A DNA stretch of 64,000 nt from an uncultured Alphaproteobacteria bacterium (GCA_950054485.1 CATLPD010000003.1:124001-188000); one strand, 5' to 3'; shown: positions 51,443 through 59,459, counted from the stretch's first letter. Notes: generated by a model not told the origin, from the letters alone. Numbers and translations are program-made.

Positions 51443-52012
51443 ATGAAAGTCTTGAAACAAACATTAAAAGCATCTGCTATTGGTGCAATTACAGCCTGTA
51501 TGGTTTTCGGCATGATGGATGCCAAGGCTGAAGATGCAGGTACAAACATTACAGCGCAGGTAACAAACACAATTACGTGGGTGGAAACACAGGCGTTGGA
51601 TTTTGGTGAATTTACAGCGCTATCGCATACAGCGGACGTTTCTACAATTACAATCGATCCGACAACAGGTGCGCCAACATATGGTAACCCCGGTAGTGCG
51701 AGGATTACAGAGATTACAGCGGGTGATCGTGGTATCTTTGACGGCTCGGGCATTGCGCCGAGTGTATCTATGACACTAACTCTACCAACTGCTGACGTAA
51801 CATTGACATGTGGTACATGTACTGGTGGTAACCCGACCTTTACAGTACCGTCAGCCAACTTTACATCTGACCCTGCCGTCGGTGCCGTATCATCTGATGC
51901 CGGTGGTCTTGTCACAGTTGGTGTGGGCGCGCGTTTGACAACAATCGCGACAGCGGCTCCATATGAAGATGGCGCGTATTCAGGTGCCTATACCGTATCG
52001 CTGAACTACTAA
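51443..52012 (+). CDS. DUF4402-type fibre subunit (probable major subunit)
   Basis: The 189-residue protein starts at ATG 51443, 4 bp after GAGGAGAC; an upstream start adds 22 unlikely residues. The signal peptide ends near residue 29 (MMDAKA|ED). The mature protein is beta-rich and Thr/Gly/Ala-rich, with the DUF4402 pattern (DFGEFTA near the start, VGVGARLTT and a Y..GAYTVSLNY ending). A Cys pair (LTCGTCTGG) is present. It is likely a pilus or fibre subunit exported to the periplasm, taken up by the adjacent PapD-like chaperone and secreted by the divergent usher-like protein. Confidence 0.8.
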   Translation: MKVLKQTLKASAIGAITACMVFGMMDAKAEDAGTNITAQVTNTITWVETQALDFGEFTALSHTADVSTITIDPTTGAPTYGNPGSARITEITAGDRGIFDGSGIAPSVSMTLTLPTADVTLTCGTCTGGNPTFTVPSANFTSDPAVGAVSSDAGGLVTVGVGARLTTIATAAPYEDGAYSGAYTVSLNY

Positions 52013-52032
52013 TATAATATAAAAAAGAATGT

Positions 52033-52070
52033 GCCGTCGCGGTCTTTGTATTGCGGCGGTATTTTCTTTT
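52033..52070 (+). terminator. Probable attenuator between the two subunit genes
   Basis: GCCGTCGC (52033-52040) pairs with GCGGCGGT (52053-52060) as RNA, with one U-G wobble and an outer G-U, around a 12-base loop, followed by ATTTTCTTTT. It lies between the two subunit genes, 21 bp after the first stop, so it would end most transcripts of the first gene and let some reach the second subunit, the chaperone and the lipoprotein. Confidence 0.6.
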
Positions 52071-52105
52071 ATGGACTTCTGAAACATATAATTTATATTT
52101 TTATT

Positions 52106-52552
52106 ATGAGATTTTTTCTAACAATCGCATTTTTGTTACTTTCTTTGCCCGCGATGGCGGCGGTGACGGTTACACAACCACTGACATTTGGGGAATTCGC
52201 ACTGACGGATAATTCAGCCCCACGCAGTATGTCTATATCGGCGCTTGGGGTTCTGAGTAAGGATACTCAATTCGTTACAATTATCCCGCCACAAGAGGCA
52301 ATTGTTGATGTTTCAGGCTTTCCGACAAAAACCAACCTGATTATAAACATCACATTTAACAATTTAACGTCTGTGGATGGCGGTGACAGTTTTACGATTT
52401 CAACGCCTAATATCAGGCCGAACAACCCCAAAACAGACAATGCGGGTGAGATTACCCTTAGAATTGGCGCAACATTAACAACGTCAGGCGGCGGGGGATT
52501 TTACCCGGACAGCACATATAATGGTTTAATGACGGTATCTGTAAACTACTAA
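52106..52552 (+). CDS. DUF4402-type fibre subunit (probable minor subunit)
   Basis: The 148-residue protein starts at ATG 52106, at MRFFLTIAFLLLSLPAMA, a clear signal peptide; no good Shine-Dalgarno precedes it (AT-rich leader), which suggests low expression. The mature part resembles the first subunit in layout: TFGEFALTD, RIGATLTTSGGGGFYPDSTYNG and a final LMTVSVNY. It could be a tip or minor subunit, sharing the chaperone. It follows the probable attenuator. Confidence 0.75.
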   Translation: MRFFLTIAFLLLSLPAMAAVTVTQPLTFGEFALTDNSAPRSMSISALGVLSKDTQFVTIIPPQEAIVDVSGFPTKTNLIINITFNNLTSVDGGDSFTISTPNIRPNNPKTDNAGEITLRIGATLTTSGGGGFYPDSTYNGLMTVSVNY

Positions 52553-52564
52553 CAAGGATTAAAA

Positions 52565-53401
52565 ATGAAACGTTTTGCAGTCTTCACATTGGTTTTATTA
52601 GCTTTGGTTATGGTTGAGGCCGCGACGGCCAGGGCTGACCTTTTGATAACACCGTTGCGTGCTGTTTTCGAGGGGCGTGACAGGTCAACGGTTATTACGC
52701 TGATTAATACAACCGATGCCCCGAAGACCTATCGTTTAGACTGGAAGTTGTTAAAGATGAAAGATGACGGGGCCTATGACCAAGTCGATGAATTTATCGA
52801 CGAAGATGGCATTAACCGTAGCGCGGAAGATATGATCCGCTTTAGCCCTCGCCAAGTCACCTTGGAGCCACAAGGCCGTCAGCGTATACGACTGTCGCTT
52901 CGTCGTCCTGCTGATTTAAAAGAGGGCGAATACCGTGCCCATTTAAATATTGTCCGCCTTCAAGATGATTTCCAGCCAAATGTTCCGGGTGAAATCAGAG
53001 GCGCTGCGATTTTAATGCAGGTTAATCTGGGGTTTTCAATTCCTGTGATTGTGCGTCAGGGCAAATCAATGCCATCTGTAGAAATTACGAACCCCCGGTT
53101 TGAAACGGATACGGATGCCAAGGGGAATGCCGTGCCGGAACTTGCTGTTGACTTGATTAATAATGACTCAGATTACAGTGCTTATGGCCGCATACGCGTG
53201 TTTTGGCACCCGAGTGGCGGCGAAGCACGACAAATTGGAATTTTAAACAATATTGCCGTTTATCCTGAGAACAAGAATAGGCGAGCGACTGTCAGGCTTG
53301 AAGAAAGCAATTTATCGAATGGCCGCATACAAGTTGTCTATGAAGGCGATGGCGAATACAAAGGCGTTGTGTTCGATAACAAGGCCTTCCCGATTCAGTA
53401 A
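52565..53401 (+). CDS. PapD-like periplasmic chaperone
   Basis: The 278-residue protein has a signal peptide (residues 1-24, ending ARA|DL) and a two-domain Ig-like fold: LLITPLRAVFEGRDRSTVITLINTTD (first strand pair), IRFSPRQVTLEPQGRQRIRLSLRRPADLKEGEYRAHLNI (a PapD-type G1/F1 region) and a C-terminal domain of about 110 residues (FEVNPRF-like, ELAVDLINNDSDYSAYGRI). These hallmarks match chaperone/usher chaperones, though it is less canonical than PapD or FimC. AAGGA precedes its ATG. It is 12 bp from the second subunit gene. Confidence 0.85.
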   Translation: MKRFAVFTLVLLALVMVEAATARADLLITPLRAVFEGRDRSTVITLINTTDAPKTYRLDWKLLKMKDDGAYDQVDEFIDEDGINRSAEDMIRFSPRQVTLEPQGRQRIRLSLRRPADLKEGEYRAHLNIVRLQDDFQPNVPGEIRGAAILMQVNLGFSIPVIVRQGKSMPSVEITNPRFETDTDAKGNAVPELAVDLINNDSDYSAYGRIRVFWHPSGGEARQIGILNNIAVYPENKNRRATVRLEESNLSNGRIQVVYEGDGEYKGVVFDNKAFPIQ

Positions 53402-53422
53402 GTAGATTATTAATATTTTATA

Positions 53423-53453
53423 TTGCCCTAAGCGTCTGAATAACTTAAAGTTA
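53423..53453 (+). promoter_or_regulatory. Possible internal promoter with dyad
   Basis: TTGCCC (53423-53428), 17 bp, TAAAGT (53446-53451). The -10 overlaps the near-palindrome TAACTTAAAGTTA (53441-53453), which resembles CACTTTAAAGTG at the usher/subunit divide. It would serve the AMIN lipoprotein gene at 53561. Confidence 0.35.
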
Positions 53454-53560
53454 TAAGGTGAGTACTTTGGGGTTCTAAATTTATGCCGTTCGTTCTGAAC
53501 ACGCAGATACAGAAAACATACCCGCATAACAAGCCTTCTTTATACAGAAAAGGGGTTTCT

Positions 53561-54403
53561 ATGCTTGGGATTCTGTGCGTTTTACTTCTGCTCACATCAT
53601 GCTCTGATAAAGATCAAAGCCCGTCTACCCCTCCACTCACAACCAGTTCAACCGTAACGCCGCAATCAGATTCAATGGAAACCCTTCAGGCATTATCAGC
53701 CCCAAAAGGGTTGAATACAAAACGTCTGTTTGCCGAGCCTGTCAGCGATCAGGGCGCGCGGTTTAACCGCCTTGAACGCGAAGTTCAAGACTTGCGTGAT
53801 GATTTTGATATCGTTTCGCCAGCCATAACACGTCTTGTCGCGGTCGAAGAAGATATGCGTGATTTGATGGATCAGTTGGAAACGCTGGTCGCAGCTGACA
53901 GCGCGAATGACCAGATTATCGTTCAGAATGTGCCTGAACCTATGGCTGTACCGCCACTCGCCCCAGCACCTGCACAGGCCCCGATACTCACAACGGCGCC
54001 GACACCTGTAACCCAGCCATTGGCAGCCCCGACACCAATCGATACGGCAACAGCGGCCAGCATAGTTAAAGATCTTCGTATCGGCGAGCATACAGATAAA
54101 ACCCGTCTGGTTCTGGATATGACAGCCGAGGTACCATATAAGGCAACATTGAATGCCGATGGTATGGGGGTGGTTTTGATTTTGCCGAATACGGCATGGT
54201 CAACCGACCAAAGCTGGTCGTCGAATGTTTCGCCAATGGTTAAATCTTACAAAGCAACGCCGGCTCCAAACGGCGGTACACGTCTTGATATAGCCTTTAC
54301 AGAAAAAGCCAGCCTTAAGTACAACAGCTATATAAAGCCACGCAATGGCATGTCACGTCTTGTGATTGATCTGTTTTCATCCGAATTACATCTGGCGCAA
54401 TAA
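53561..54403 (+). CDS. AMIN-domain lipoprotein
   Basis: The 280-residue product starts at ATG 53561 after AAAAGGGG (an upstream ATG at 53483 lacks a site). A lipobox LTSC gives Cys14. A Ser/Thr/Pro-rich linker and an amphipathic coiled segment (RLEREVQDLRDDFDIV) lead to a Pro-rich stretch, then an AMIN-like domain at about residues 190-275 (DLRIGEHTDKTRLVLDMTAE, ending SRLVIDLFS). AMIN domains bind peptidoglycan or pull AmiC-type amidases and secretins to the division site. Together with the SPOR-like usher tail this suggests anchoring of the fibre to the wall. That link is inference. Confidence 0.75.
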   Translation: MLGILCVLLLLTSCSDKDQSPSTPPLTTSSTVTPQSDSMETLQALSAPKGLNTKRLFAEPVSDQGARFNRLEREVQDLRDDFDIVSPAITRLVAVEEDMRDLMDQLETLVAADSANDQIIVQNVPEPMAVPPLAPAPAQAPILTTAPTPVTQPLAAPTPIDTATAASIVKDLRIGEHTDKTRLVLDMTAEVPYKATLNADGMGVVLILPNTAWSTDQSWSSNVSPMVKSYKATPAPNGGTRLDIAFTEKASLKYNSYIKPRNGMSRLVIDLFSSELHLAQ

Positions 54404-54589
54404 AAACTTCTTAAGATAGATCTCGCTGAAGATGACCGTCTCGTCTTCAAAGAGTCTGCAATCATCGCTATTAGGTGAATGAAATCCTAGGGTAGACATG
54501 TCGATATGAATTGACCGCAGGTCGTGACCTGACCATGGCATTCTGTAAAATTCTATCTCGCGCAAAATCCACCTATATTCTTCTTTCAT
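54386..54589 (-). CDS. Hypothetical small protein, 67 residues
   Basis: An ATG at 54589 with GAGAGG 5 bp upstream opens 67 codons. The product has an aromatic/acidic composition (EEYRWILREIEFYRMPW, DLRSIHIDMSTLGFH) and no signal peptide. Its 3' end overlaps the AMIN lipoprotein gene by 18 bp. I do not recognise it. It fills most of the 308-bp gap between 54404 and 54711; the remainder is a terminator and AT-rich leader. Support is the ribosome binding site and the lack of another use for the space. Confidence 0.4.
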   Translation of the reverse strand: MKEEYRWILREIEFYRMPWSGHDLRSIHIDMSTLGFHSPNSDDCRLFEDETVIFSEIYLKKFLLRQM

Positions 54590-54667
54590 TATACCTCTCA
54601 ATCTTAGGTTGTATAAAGTATATTATGTTAAAAAGATTAAAGGTATATTAAAGGGGAAAAAATAAAT

Positions 54668-54690
54668 AAAGCCGGTATAAAACCGGCTTT
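54668..54690 (-). terminator. Terminator for the ALDH gene
   Basis: AAAGCCGG (54668-54675) pairs with CCGGCTTT (54683-54690) around a 7-base loop. On the minus strand the hairpin is followed by ATTTATTTTTT, as needed for the leftward transcript of the dehydrogenase gene. Confidence 0.8.
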
Positions 54691-54711
54691 AAATAAGGTT
54701 GCGTTTTTTTA

Positions 54712-56244
54712 TTAAAGATCAAATGAAACACCCTGTGCCAGCGGCAGATCAGATGAATAATTAACAGTATTGGTGCTGCGGCGCATATAGGCCTTCCAGG
54801 CATCAGAGCCGGATTCGCGCCCGCCGCCGGTTTCTTTTTCACCGCCAAAAGCACCGCCAATTTCAGCGCCGCTTGTACCAAGATTGACATTGGCGATGCC
54901 GCAATCACTGCCGGCATGGCTAGTGAATTTTTCAGCCTCGCGGACGTCGGTTGTAAAGATACATGATGACAGCCCCTGCGGAACCGAATTCTGCATTTCG
55001 ATGGCCTCGTCAAAATCATTGTATTTCACACAGTACATGATCGGTGCGAATGTTTCGTGTTTTAATATTTCCGCATGATCCGGCATTTCAACCAAAGCGG
55101 GCGTGATATAATAAGCATTTGGGAAACGGTCTGTTAAAACGCGTTCGCCGCCATGGACAGTGCCGCCGGCCTTACGTGCCTTATCAAGGGCCGCCTGCAT
55201 ATTGTCAAAGGCTTCTTTATCAATCAGCGGGCCAAGCAGCGTCGAACTATCGAGGGGATTCCCGATACGCACGGTTTCATAGGCTGATTTAACCTTGGCA
55301 ACGAAATCATTGTGAACATCTGCATGTGCAATCAGGCGGCGCTGTGATGTGCAGCGCTGGCCTGCGGTACCGACGGCACCAAATACTGTAGCATGCAGCG
55401 CCATTTTCAGATCGGCGCTGGGGGCAAGGATCATGGCGTTATTTCCACCAAGCTCCAGTATGCATTTGCCGAAACGTCCTGCGACAATTGGGGCAACTTC
55501 GCGTCCCATGCGGGTTGAGCCCGTGGCGCTGATCAATGGCAGGCGGTCATCTTCGACCATTTTCTCGCCGATTGTGCGGTCACCGATCACCACCTCTAAC
55601 AGACCTTCAGGGGCTTTTTCAAAACGTTTAAAGGCACGTTCAAAAATCGCCTGACAAGCTAAGGCCGTCAGGGGTGTTTTTTCAGATGGTTTCCAGACAA
55701 CAGGATCACCGCATACGATGGCTAGGGCGAAATTCCATGCCCAGACAGCAACAGGAAAATTAAAGGCGCTGATCACACCGACAACGCCAATCGGGTGCCA
55801 GTTTTCAAACATCTTGTGGCCCGGACGTTCCGATGCAATTGTCAAACCATACAGCTGGCGCGACAGGCCAACGGCAAAATCGCAAATATCGATCATTTCC
55901 TGAACTTCGCCCAAGCCTTCGGAATAAATTTTGCCGTTTTCGATTGTGACCAAGCGGCCCAGATCATCTTTTGATTTGCGCAGTTCTTCACCCAATAAGC
56001 GCACCAGCTCGCCGCGAACGGGGGCAGGGGTAACGCGCCATTTTTTAAAGGCCTCGTGGGCACGGTTTATTTTTTGATCCAGCTGCTTTTCGCTGTCCTC
56101 GTGCACTTCTCCGATCAAACCGCCATCAATCGGGCTGTGAACCTTCAGGCTGCCGCCTGTCACCAGCTTTGGGTCAACGCCCAGTGATTTTAACAGCGCA
56201 TTTACATCGTAATTTTCATGGTGATTTGTTTTTTCAGCTAACAT
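54712..56244 (-). CDS. ALDH7-type aldehyde dehydrogenase (aminoadipic-semialdehyde-like)
   Basis: The 510-residue NAD-dependent dehydrogenase has a coenzyme part (FNFPVAVWAWNFALAIVCGDPVVWKPSEKTPL), the general-base ELGGNNA and the nucleophile in GTAGQRCTSQRR. The ending GSDCGIANVNLGTSGAEIGG, then FGGEKETGGGRESGSDAWKA, is the ALDH7A1 (antiquitin) hallmark. Such enzymes oxidise alpha-aminoadipic semialdehyde/piperideine-6-carboxylate from lysine breakdown, or betaine aldehyde. No other lysine-degradation gene is nearby. GGGAG precedes its ATG. Confidence 0.9.
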   Translation of the reverse strand: MLAEKTNHHENYDVNALLKSLGVDPKLVTGGSLKVHSPIDGGLIGEVHEDSEKQLDQKINRAHEAFKKWRVTPAPVRGELVRLLGEELRKSKDDLGRLVTIENGKIYSEGLGEVQEMIDICDFAVGLSRQLYGLTIASERPGHKMFENWHPIGVVGVISAFNFPVAVWAWNFALAIVCGDPVVWKPSEKTPLTALACQAIFERAFKRFEKAPEGLLEVVIGDRTIGEKMVEDDRLPLISATGSTRMGREVAPIVAGRFGKCILELGGNNAMILAPSADLKMALHATVFGAVGTAGQRCTSQRRLIAHADVHNDFVAKVKSAYETVRIGNPLDSSTLLGPLIDKEAFDNMQAALDKARKAGGTVHGGERVLTDRFPNAYYITPALVEMPDHAEILKHETFAPIMYCVKYNDFDEAIEMQNSVPQGLSSCIFTTDVREAEKFTSHAGSDCGIANVNLGTSGAEIGGAFGGEKETGGGRESGSDAWKAYMRRSTNTVNYSSDLPLAQGVSFDL

Positions 56245-56326
56245 TGTGAACTCCCTTTACCTTTTTGTGTTTCCCGCCTAGTTTAAAGGGTAGGGAATAT
56301 TTGAACAATAGTGAATTGGATAAAAC

Positions 56327-56782
56327 ATGTGGGACAAAATTAAATCACTTTTGAATAAAGACCATATCGATGCGGCAGATTTGGAAAAAGATCAGGAATT
56401 AAAAACAGCGATTGCGGCCCTGCTTGTTGAGGTCGCCAGCTCTGACGACAGTTTTGGCCCATCGGAAAAAGAACAATTGATGGATATTCTGAAAGATCAT
56501 TTCTCGCTAAAGCACCGTGAGGCCGAAGATCTAATCCAGGAGGGCATGAAAGAGCACAGCGACGCGGTTGACTTGCATAAATTTGTGCGGGTGATTAATG
56601 CCGATCTGGACCATGAAAAGCGCAAGGACATCTTGTATTTTGCGTGGCAAATCGTTCTGGCGGATGGTGAGATTCACGAATTTGAAGATCATATGATTCG
56701 CAAATTGGGCCCGCTGCTGGGTATATCCCGTCAGGACAGTATCTCCATGCGTGAACGCATCCAAAGCGAACGCGGGCGGTAA
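56327..56782 (+). CDS. TerB-like (tellurite resistance) domain protein
   Basis: The 151-residue all-helical protein carries the TerB pattern: ALLVEVASSDDSFGPSEKEQLMDIL and, repeated, YFAWQIVLADGEIHEFEDHMIRKLGPLLGIS. Both Asp-rich loops resemble metal-binding sites. Genes of the ter group respond to oxyanion stress; the biochemical role is not settled. It stands alone, divergent from the ALDH gene, with no other ter gene near. Confidence 0.85.
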   Translation: MWDKIKSLLNKDHIDAADLEKDQELKTAIAALLVEVASSDDSFGPSEKEQLMDILKDHFSLKHREAEDLIQEGMKEHSDAVDLHKFVRVINADLDHEKRKDILYFAWQIVLADGEIHEFEDHMIRKLGPLLGISRQDSISMRERIQSERGR

Positions 56783-56788
56783 GATTAA

Positions 56789-56817
56789 TTGACATAACGC
56801 TAGATTCGTGGTAATCT
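56789..56817 (+). promoter_or_regulatory. Near-consensus promoter that may yield a leaderless mRNA
   Basis: TTGACA (56789-56794), 17 bp, TAATCT (56812-56817). The usual start of transcription, 7 bp past the -10, falls at about 56824, next to the ATG at 56825. No Shine-Dalgarno is seen in the T-run before that ATG. Confidence 0.6.
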
Positions 56818-56824
56818 TTTTTTC

Positions 56825-57292
56825 ATGAATGAAGAAGATAAAAAATTACACGAAAAGATTCAGTCGGTAGCGGAGGTTTTTGTCCCTATCAATTGTATGA
56901 GGAAGGAAATCAGTCGATCTTGGGCGTGTAACCCAAAAGATGACAGCTTTCTTTTGCCCTTGTCATCTTTTTTTAATGCGAAATCTGCACATAAAAGTAT
57001 TCGACATAAAATTAAAACAATAAGTCAGATGTACGATGATTTCTATGAACCTCACCCAAGAATTAAGGGAGAAAAGTCAGGGGAACTTTCGGATTTTGGC
57101 AGGGATCAACAACAGATCAAACTATTTTTAGAAAATGTTATTGATGTCTACGAGGCTATGCTTTTAAGAGGCACTTTCTTGGATGTTAACTCCTTGGCTA
57201 TAATGGCGCCCGAAGCTGAAAAGGTAAAATCAATTATCAAAGATATCGAACAAACGAACAGCTTGAAGCCAGCCAAGCCTTCAGCTAAATAA
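56825..57292 (+). CDS. Hypothetical protein, 155 residues
   Basis: I do not recognise this protein. It has no signal peptide or membrane helix and looks mostly helical. It has a Lys/Ser-rich middle (FFNAKSAHKSIRHKIKTI), an acidic patch, a region LFLENVIDVYEAMLLRGTF and a Lys/Pro-rich tail. Its codon use is A/T-rich compared with the neighbours. It has its own promoter and appears to be leaderless. It could be a lineage-specific gene. Confidence 0.6.
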   Translation: MNEEDKKLHEKIQSVAEVFVPINCMRKEISRSWACNPKDDSFLLPLSSFFNAKSAHKSIRHKIKTISQMYDDFYEPHPRIKGEKSGELSDFGRDQQQIKLFLENVIDVYEAMLLRGTFLDVNSLAIMAPEAEKVKSIIKDIEQTNSLKPAKPSAK

Positions 57293-57300
57293 TTTTTATT

Positions 57301-57969
57301 TTATTCGTAATCGTCAGATAAAGGTGGAGCCAATGTAATTGGCGCATCACCATCCTGCCACGGCTCGTATTTCTCCATGACATTGTTAAAGGTATCGCTG
57401 CGCCAGAATTCCGAAAACCAGCGGTGCAGGGCCGGCAGGCGCATCGTATCAAATCCGTTCTCATCAGCTATGCGGTATTGGCGAATAAAGGGAAAAACAA
57501 TTACATCAGCCTTTGACATTTTATGCCCGCCCAGATAGCCGCTGTTTTTAACAAGGGTTGCGTTCATCTGCTCCATATAATTGATGCAGACCTGCTGGGC
57601 GGCATCGGGCTTGGCATCTTCATAGCGATCAGCATATTTAAACATATTCAAATTCGGAATAAAGACATCGCCCATTTCGTGCATATATTTATCAAGGACA
57701 TCTTCCGGCGTATCCAGCCAGCCTTTCGGGTCGTTTTGATTAACGGCCCAATTGACAATATCAAGGCTTTCATCGATCACCGTTCCATCATTCAAAACCA
57801 ATACAGGGACTGTTCCCTTAGGGGATACATCCAGCATCGCCTGCGGTTTGTTTTTCAGATCTACTTCACGTAGCTCGACCGCGATTTCTGAATAATAAAG
57901 CGCCATACGCGCCCGCATAGCATAGGGGCATCGGCGAAAACTATATAGGGTTGGATATTCGTTTTGCAT
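57301..57969 (-). CDS. Glutathione S-transferase family protein
   Basis: The 222-residue protein begins at ATG 57969 (AAGGAG upstream); an upstream frame reads into the palindromic repeat element and is not used. The thioredoxin-like N-terminal domain has YSFRRCPYAMRARMAL (Cys14) and SPKGTVPVLVLNDGTVIDESLDIV (the GSH-binding cis-Pro and E/S pair). The C-terminal domain is helical, with an acidic pattern. It probably conjugates or transfers glutathione in the cytoplasm; the substrate is unknown. Confidence 0.88.
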   Translation of the reverse strand: MQNEYPTLYSFRRCPYAMRARMALYYSEIAVELREVDLKNKPQAMLDVSPKGTVPVLVLNDGTVIDESLDIVNWAVNQNDPKGWLDTPEDVLDKYMHEMGDVFIPNLNMFKYADRYEDAKPDAAQQVCINYMEQMNATLVKNSGYLGGHKMSKADVIVFPFIRQYRIADENGFDTMRLPALHRWFSEFWRSDTFNNVMEKYEPWQDGDAPITLAPPLSDDYE

Positions 57970-57982
57970 TGAACTCCTTTTT

Positions 57983-58049
57983 GTCATACCAGTGAAAACC
58001 GGTATCCAGTTCAAAGTTTAATCTAGATTCCGGCCTGCGCCGGAATGAC
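57983..58049. repeat. Palindromic intergenic repeat element
   Basis: The 67-bp element starts GTCATACCAGTGAAAACCGG and ends GGCCTGCGCCGGAATGAC. Its ends are inverted copies of each other (GTCAT...ATGAC), and ATTCCGGC/GCCGGAAT forms an inner 8-bp hairpin with a 4-base loop at 58027-58046. It resembles dispersed REP-like elements (GTCATTCCCGCGxxxGCGGGAATC) found in many proteobacterial genomes. Only one copy is visible in this window. It may also help stop transcription between the two genes. Confidence 0.65.
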
Positions 58050-58050
58050 G

Positions 58051-58524
58051 TTATTCTCTATTTAGCACTCGGTTAATGAATTCAGACTTTCTCTTTCGAT
58101 ATTCATCTTCACTCATACCTTCGCATTCCATTTTAAGGTTGTTATATGACTTTAAAAGCTTTTTATGCGCGATTAATCTATCGCGAAATGTAATAAAAAA
58201 TTCATATTGTGAACCCTCTTCTATTAACTGAATCGCAGCGTCTTTAAATTTCGCACTTTCAAACATGCAGAGTTGATGATCGCGATGTGTATCTTGTTTT
58301 ATTTGAAACCCAGACCCCTCTAGGACGGTTATCGTTTTTTTGAAATTGTTGGCGGAAACGCGGACCAGAACATCAAGGTCGCCTTTTGAAATAGCATCAG
58401 GAACAGATGAAGCCCCTATGTGTTCAATGTCAGCCCAAGGCAAATTTTTTGAAAGTTCTTTGTATAACATGTTGTACAATTGCGTTGCATTTGGTTGATA
58501 ATCGGCTGATTTATAAAACTTCAT
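58051..58524 (-). CDS. GrpB/Dephospho-CoA kinase-like nucleotidyltransferase (UPF0157)
   Basis: The 157-residue protein has the GrpB pattern IEHIGASSVPDAISKGDLDVLVRV (the nucleotidyltransferase-like G-S and DxD residues) and a helical C-terminal tail (LIAHKKLLKSYNNLKMECEG). These proteins resemble the minimal polymerase-beta fold; the function is not known for most. It is A/T-rich and follows trhO at 3 bp on the same strand, so it could be cotranscribed. Confidence 0.85.
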   Translation of the reverse strand: MKFYKSADYQPNATQLYNMLYKELSKNLPWADIEHIGASSVPDAISKGDLDVLVRVSANNFKKTITVLEGSGFQIKQDTHRDHQLCMFESAKFKDAAIQLIEEGSQYEFFITFRDRLIAHKKLLKSYNNLKMECEGMSEDEYRKRKSEFINRVLNRE

Positions 58525-58527
58525 ATA

Positions 58528-59457
58528 TTAAGAAACCTTTTTTCCGACTTCATCTGCGGCGCCGATATGCGCTTCGCCGCGTTGGCGGGCCAATTCGATC
58601 TGTTTCTGGCGTTCCGCAAAACGTTCTTTCTGATCATCCGTCATCTCATCGTGACAATGCAGGCAAGATACGCCCTCCATGTAATAATCATTTTGTTTAT
58701 CCTGTTCGGATATCGGTCGGCGGCAGGCGTGGCACTGGTCAAAGTCGCCCAGCTCAAGCCCGTGCTTAACAGACACACGCTGGTCGAATACGAAACAATC
58801 ACCGTCCCACAGGCTGTTTTCTTTCGGCACGTTTTCAAGATATTTCAGAATGCCACCTTTTAAATGATAGACTTCTTCAAAGCCCATTTTCTTCATGTAA
58901 CTGGATGCTTTTTCGCAACGTATACCACCGGTACAGAACATCGCGACTTTTTTATTTTTTTGCGGATCGAGGTTTTTTTCAACGTATTCAGGAAATTCGC
59001 GGAAGCTTTTTGTGTTCGGATCAACGGCGCCTTTAAATGTGCCGATCGCAACCTCGTAATCGTTACGGGTATCAATTGTGATTACATCGGGGTCTGAAAT
59101 AATATCGTTCCAGTCCTGCGGATCAACATAGGTGCCGACAACATCGTTCGGGTCAACATCCGCAATGCCGATTGTCACAATCTCTTTTTTCAGACGTACC
59201 TTCATGCGGTAGAAAGGCATCTCTTCGGCGTGGGATTCTTTATGTTCCAGATTCTCAAGCCCATCCAGAGACTTTAAAAACTTCAGGATATTTTGAATGT
59301 CATTCTCTGTTCCGGCGATTGTGCCGTTGATCCCTTCATGGGCCAATAGCAAGGTGCCTTTGATGTTATGATCGACACAGGCGCGGTAAATTTTGCTCTT
59401 CAGATCATCAAGGTTTTTCAGTGAAACAAATTTATAAAGTGCGGTAACTGTAAACAT
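58528..59457 (-). CDS. trhO: tRNA uridine(34) hydroxylase TrhO (YceA)
   Basis: The 309-residue protein has an N-terminal acylphosphatase-like region ([28 protein letters not shown]), a rhodanese domain with the active-site loop [16 protein letters not shown], and a C-terminal region with paired Cys ([21 protein letters not shown]) that likely binds a metal. It makes 5-hydroxyuridine at tRNA position 34 using O2. The ATG at 59457 follows the symporter stop by 2 bp with AAGG upstream, and an in-frame start 18 bp earlier is also possible. Confidence 0.93.
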   Translation of the reverse strand: MFTVTALYKFVSLKNLDDLKSKIYRACVDHNIKGTLLLAHEGINGTIAGTENDIQNILKFLKSLDGLENLEHKESHAEEMPFYRMKVRLKKEIVTIGIADVDPNDVVGTYVDPQDWNDIISDPDVITIDTRNDYEVAIGTFKGAVDPNTKSFREFPEYVEKNLDPQKNKKVAMFCTGGIRCEKASSYMKKMGFEEVYHLKGGILKYLENVPKENSLWDGDCFVFDQRVSVKHGLELGDFDQCHACRRPISEQDKQNDYYMEGVSCLHCHDEMTDDQKERFAERQKQIELARQRGEAHIGAADEVGKKVS

Positions 59458-59459
59458 AT

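Noticed and set aside
51394-51915. Leftward 173-codon frame over the major subunit gene
   Set aside because: It is antisense to a well supported secreted subunit and lacks a ribosome binding site.
56327-56782. A tellurite-resistance operon
   Set aside because: Only a lone TerB-like gene is present; no terA, terC, terD or terZ partners lie nearby.
57970-58014. Longer N-terminus of the GST
   Set aside because: The extension is read through the palindromic repeat; the ATG at 57969 has AAGGAG directly upstream.
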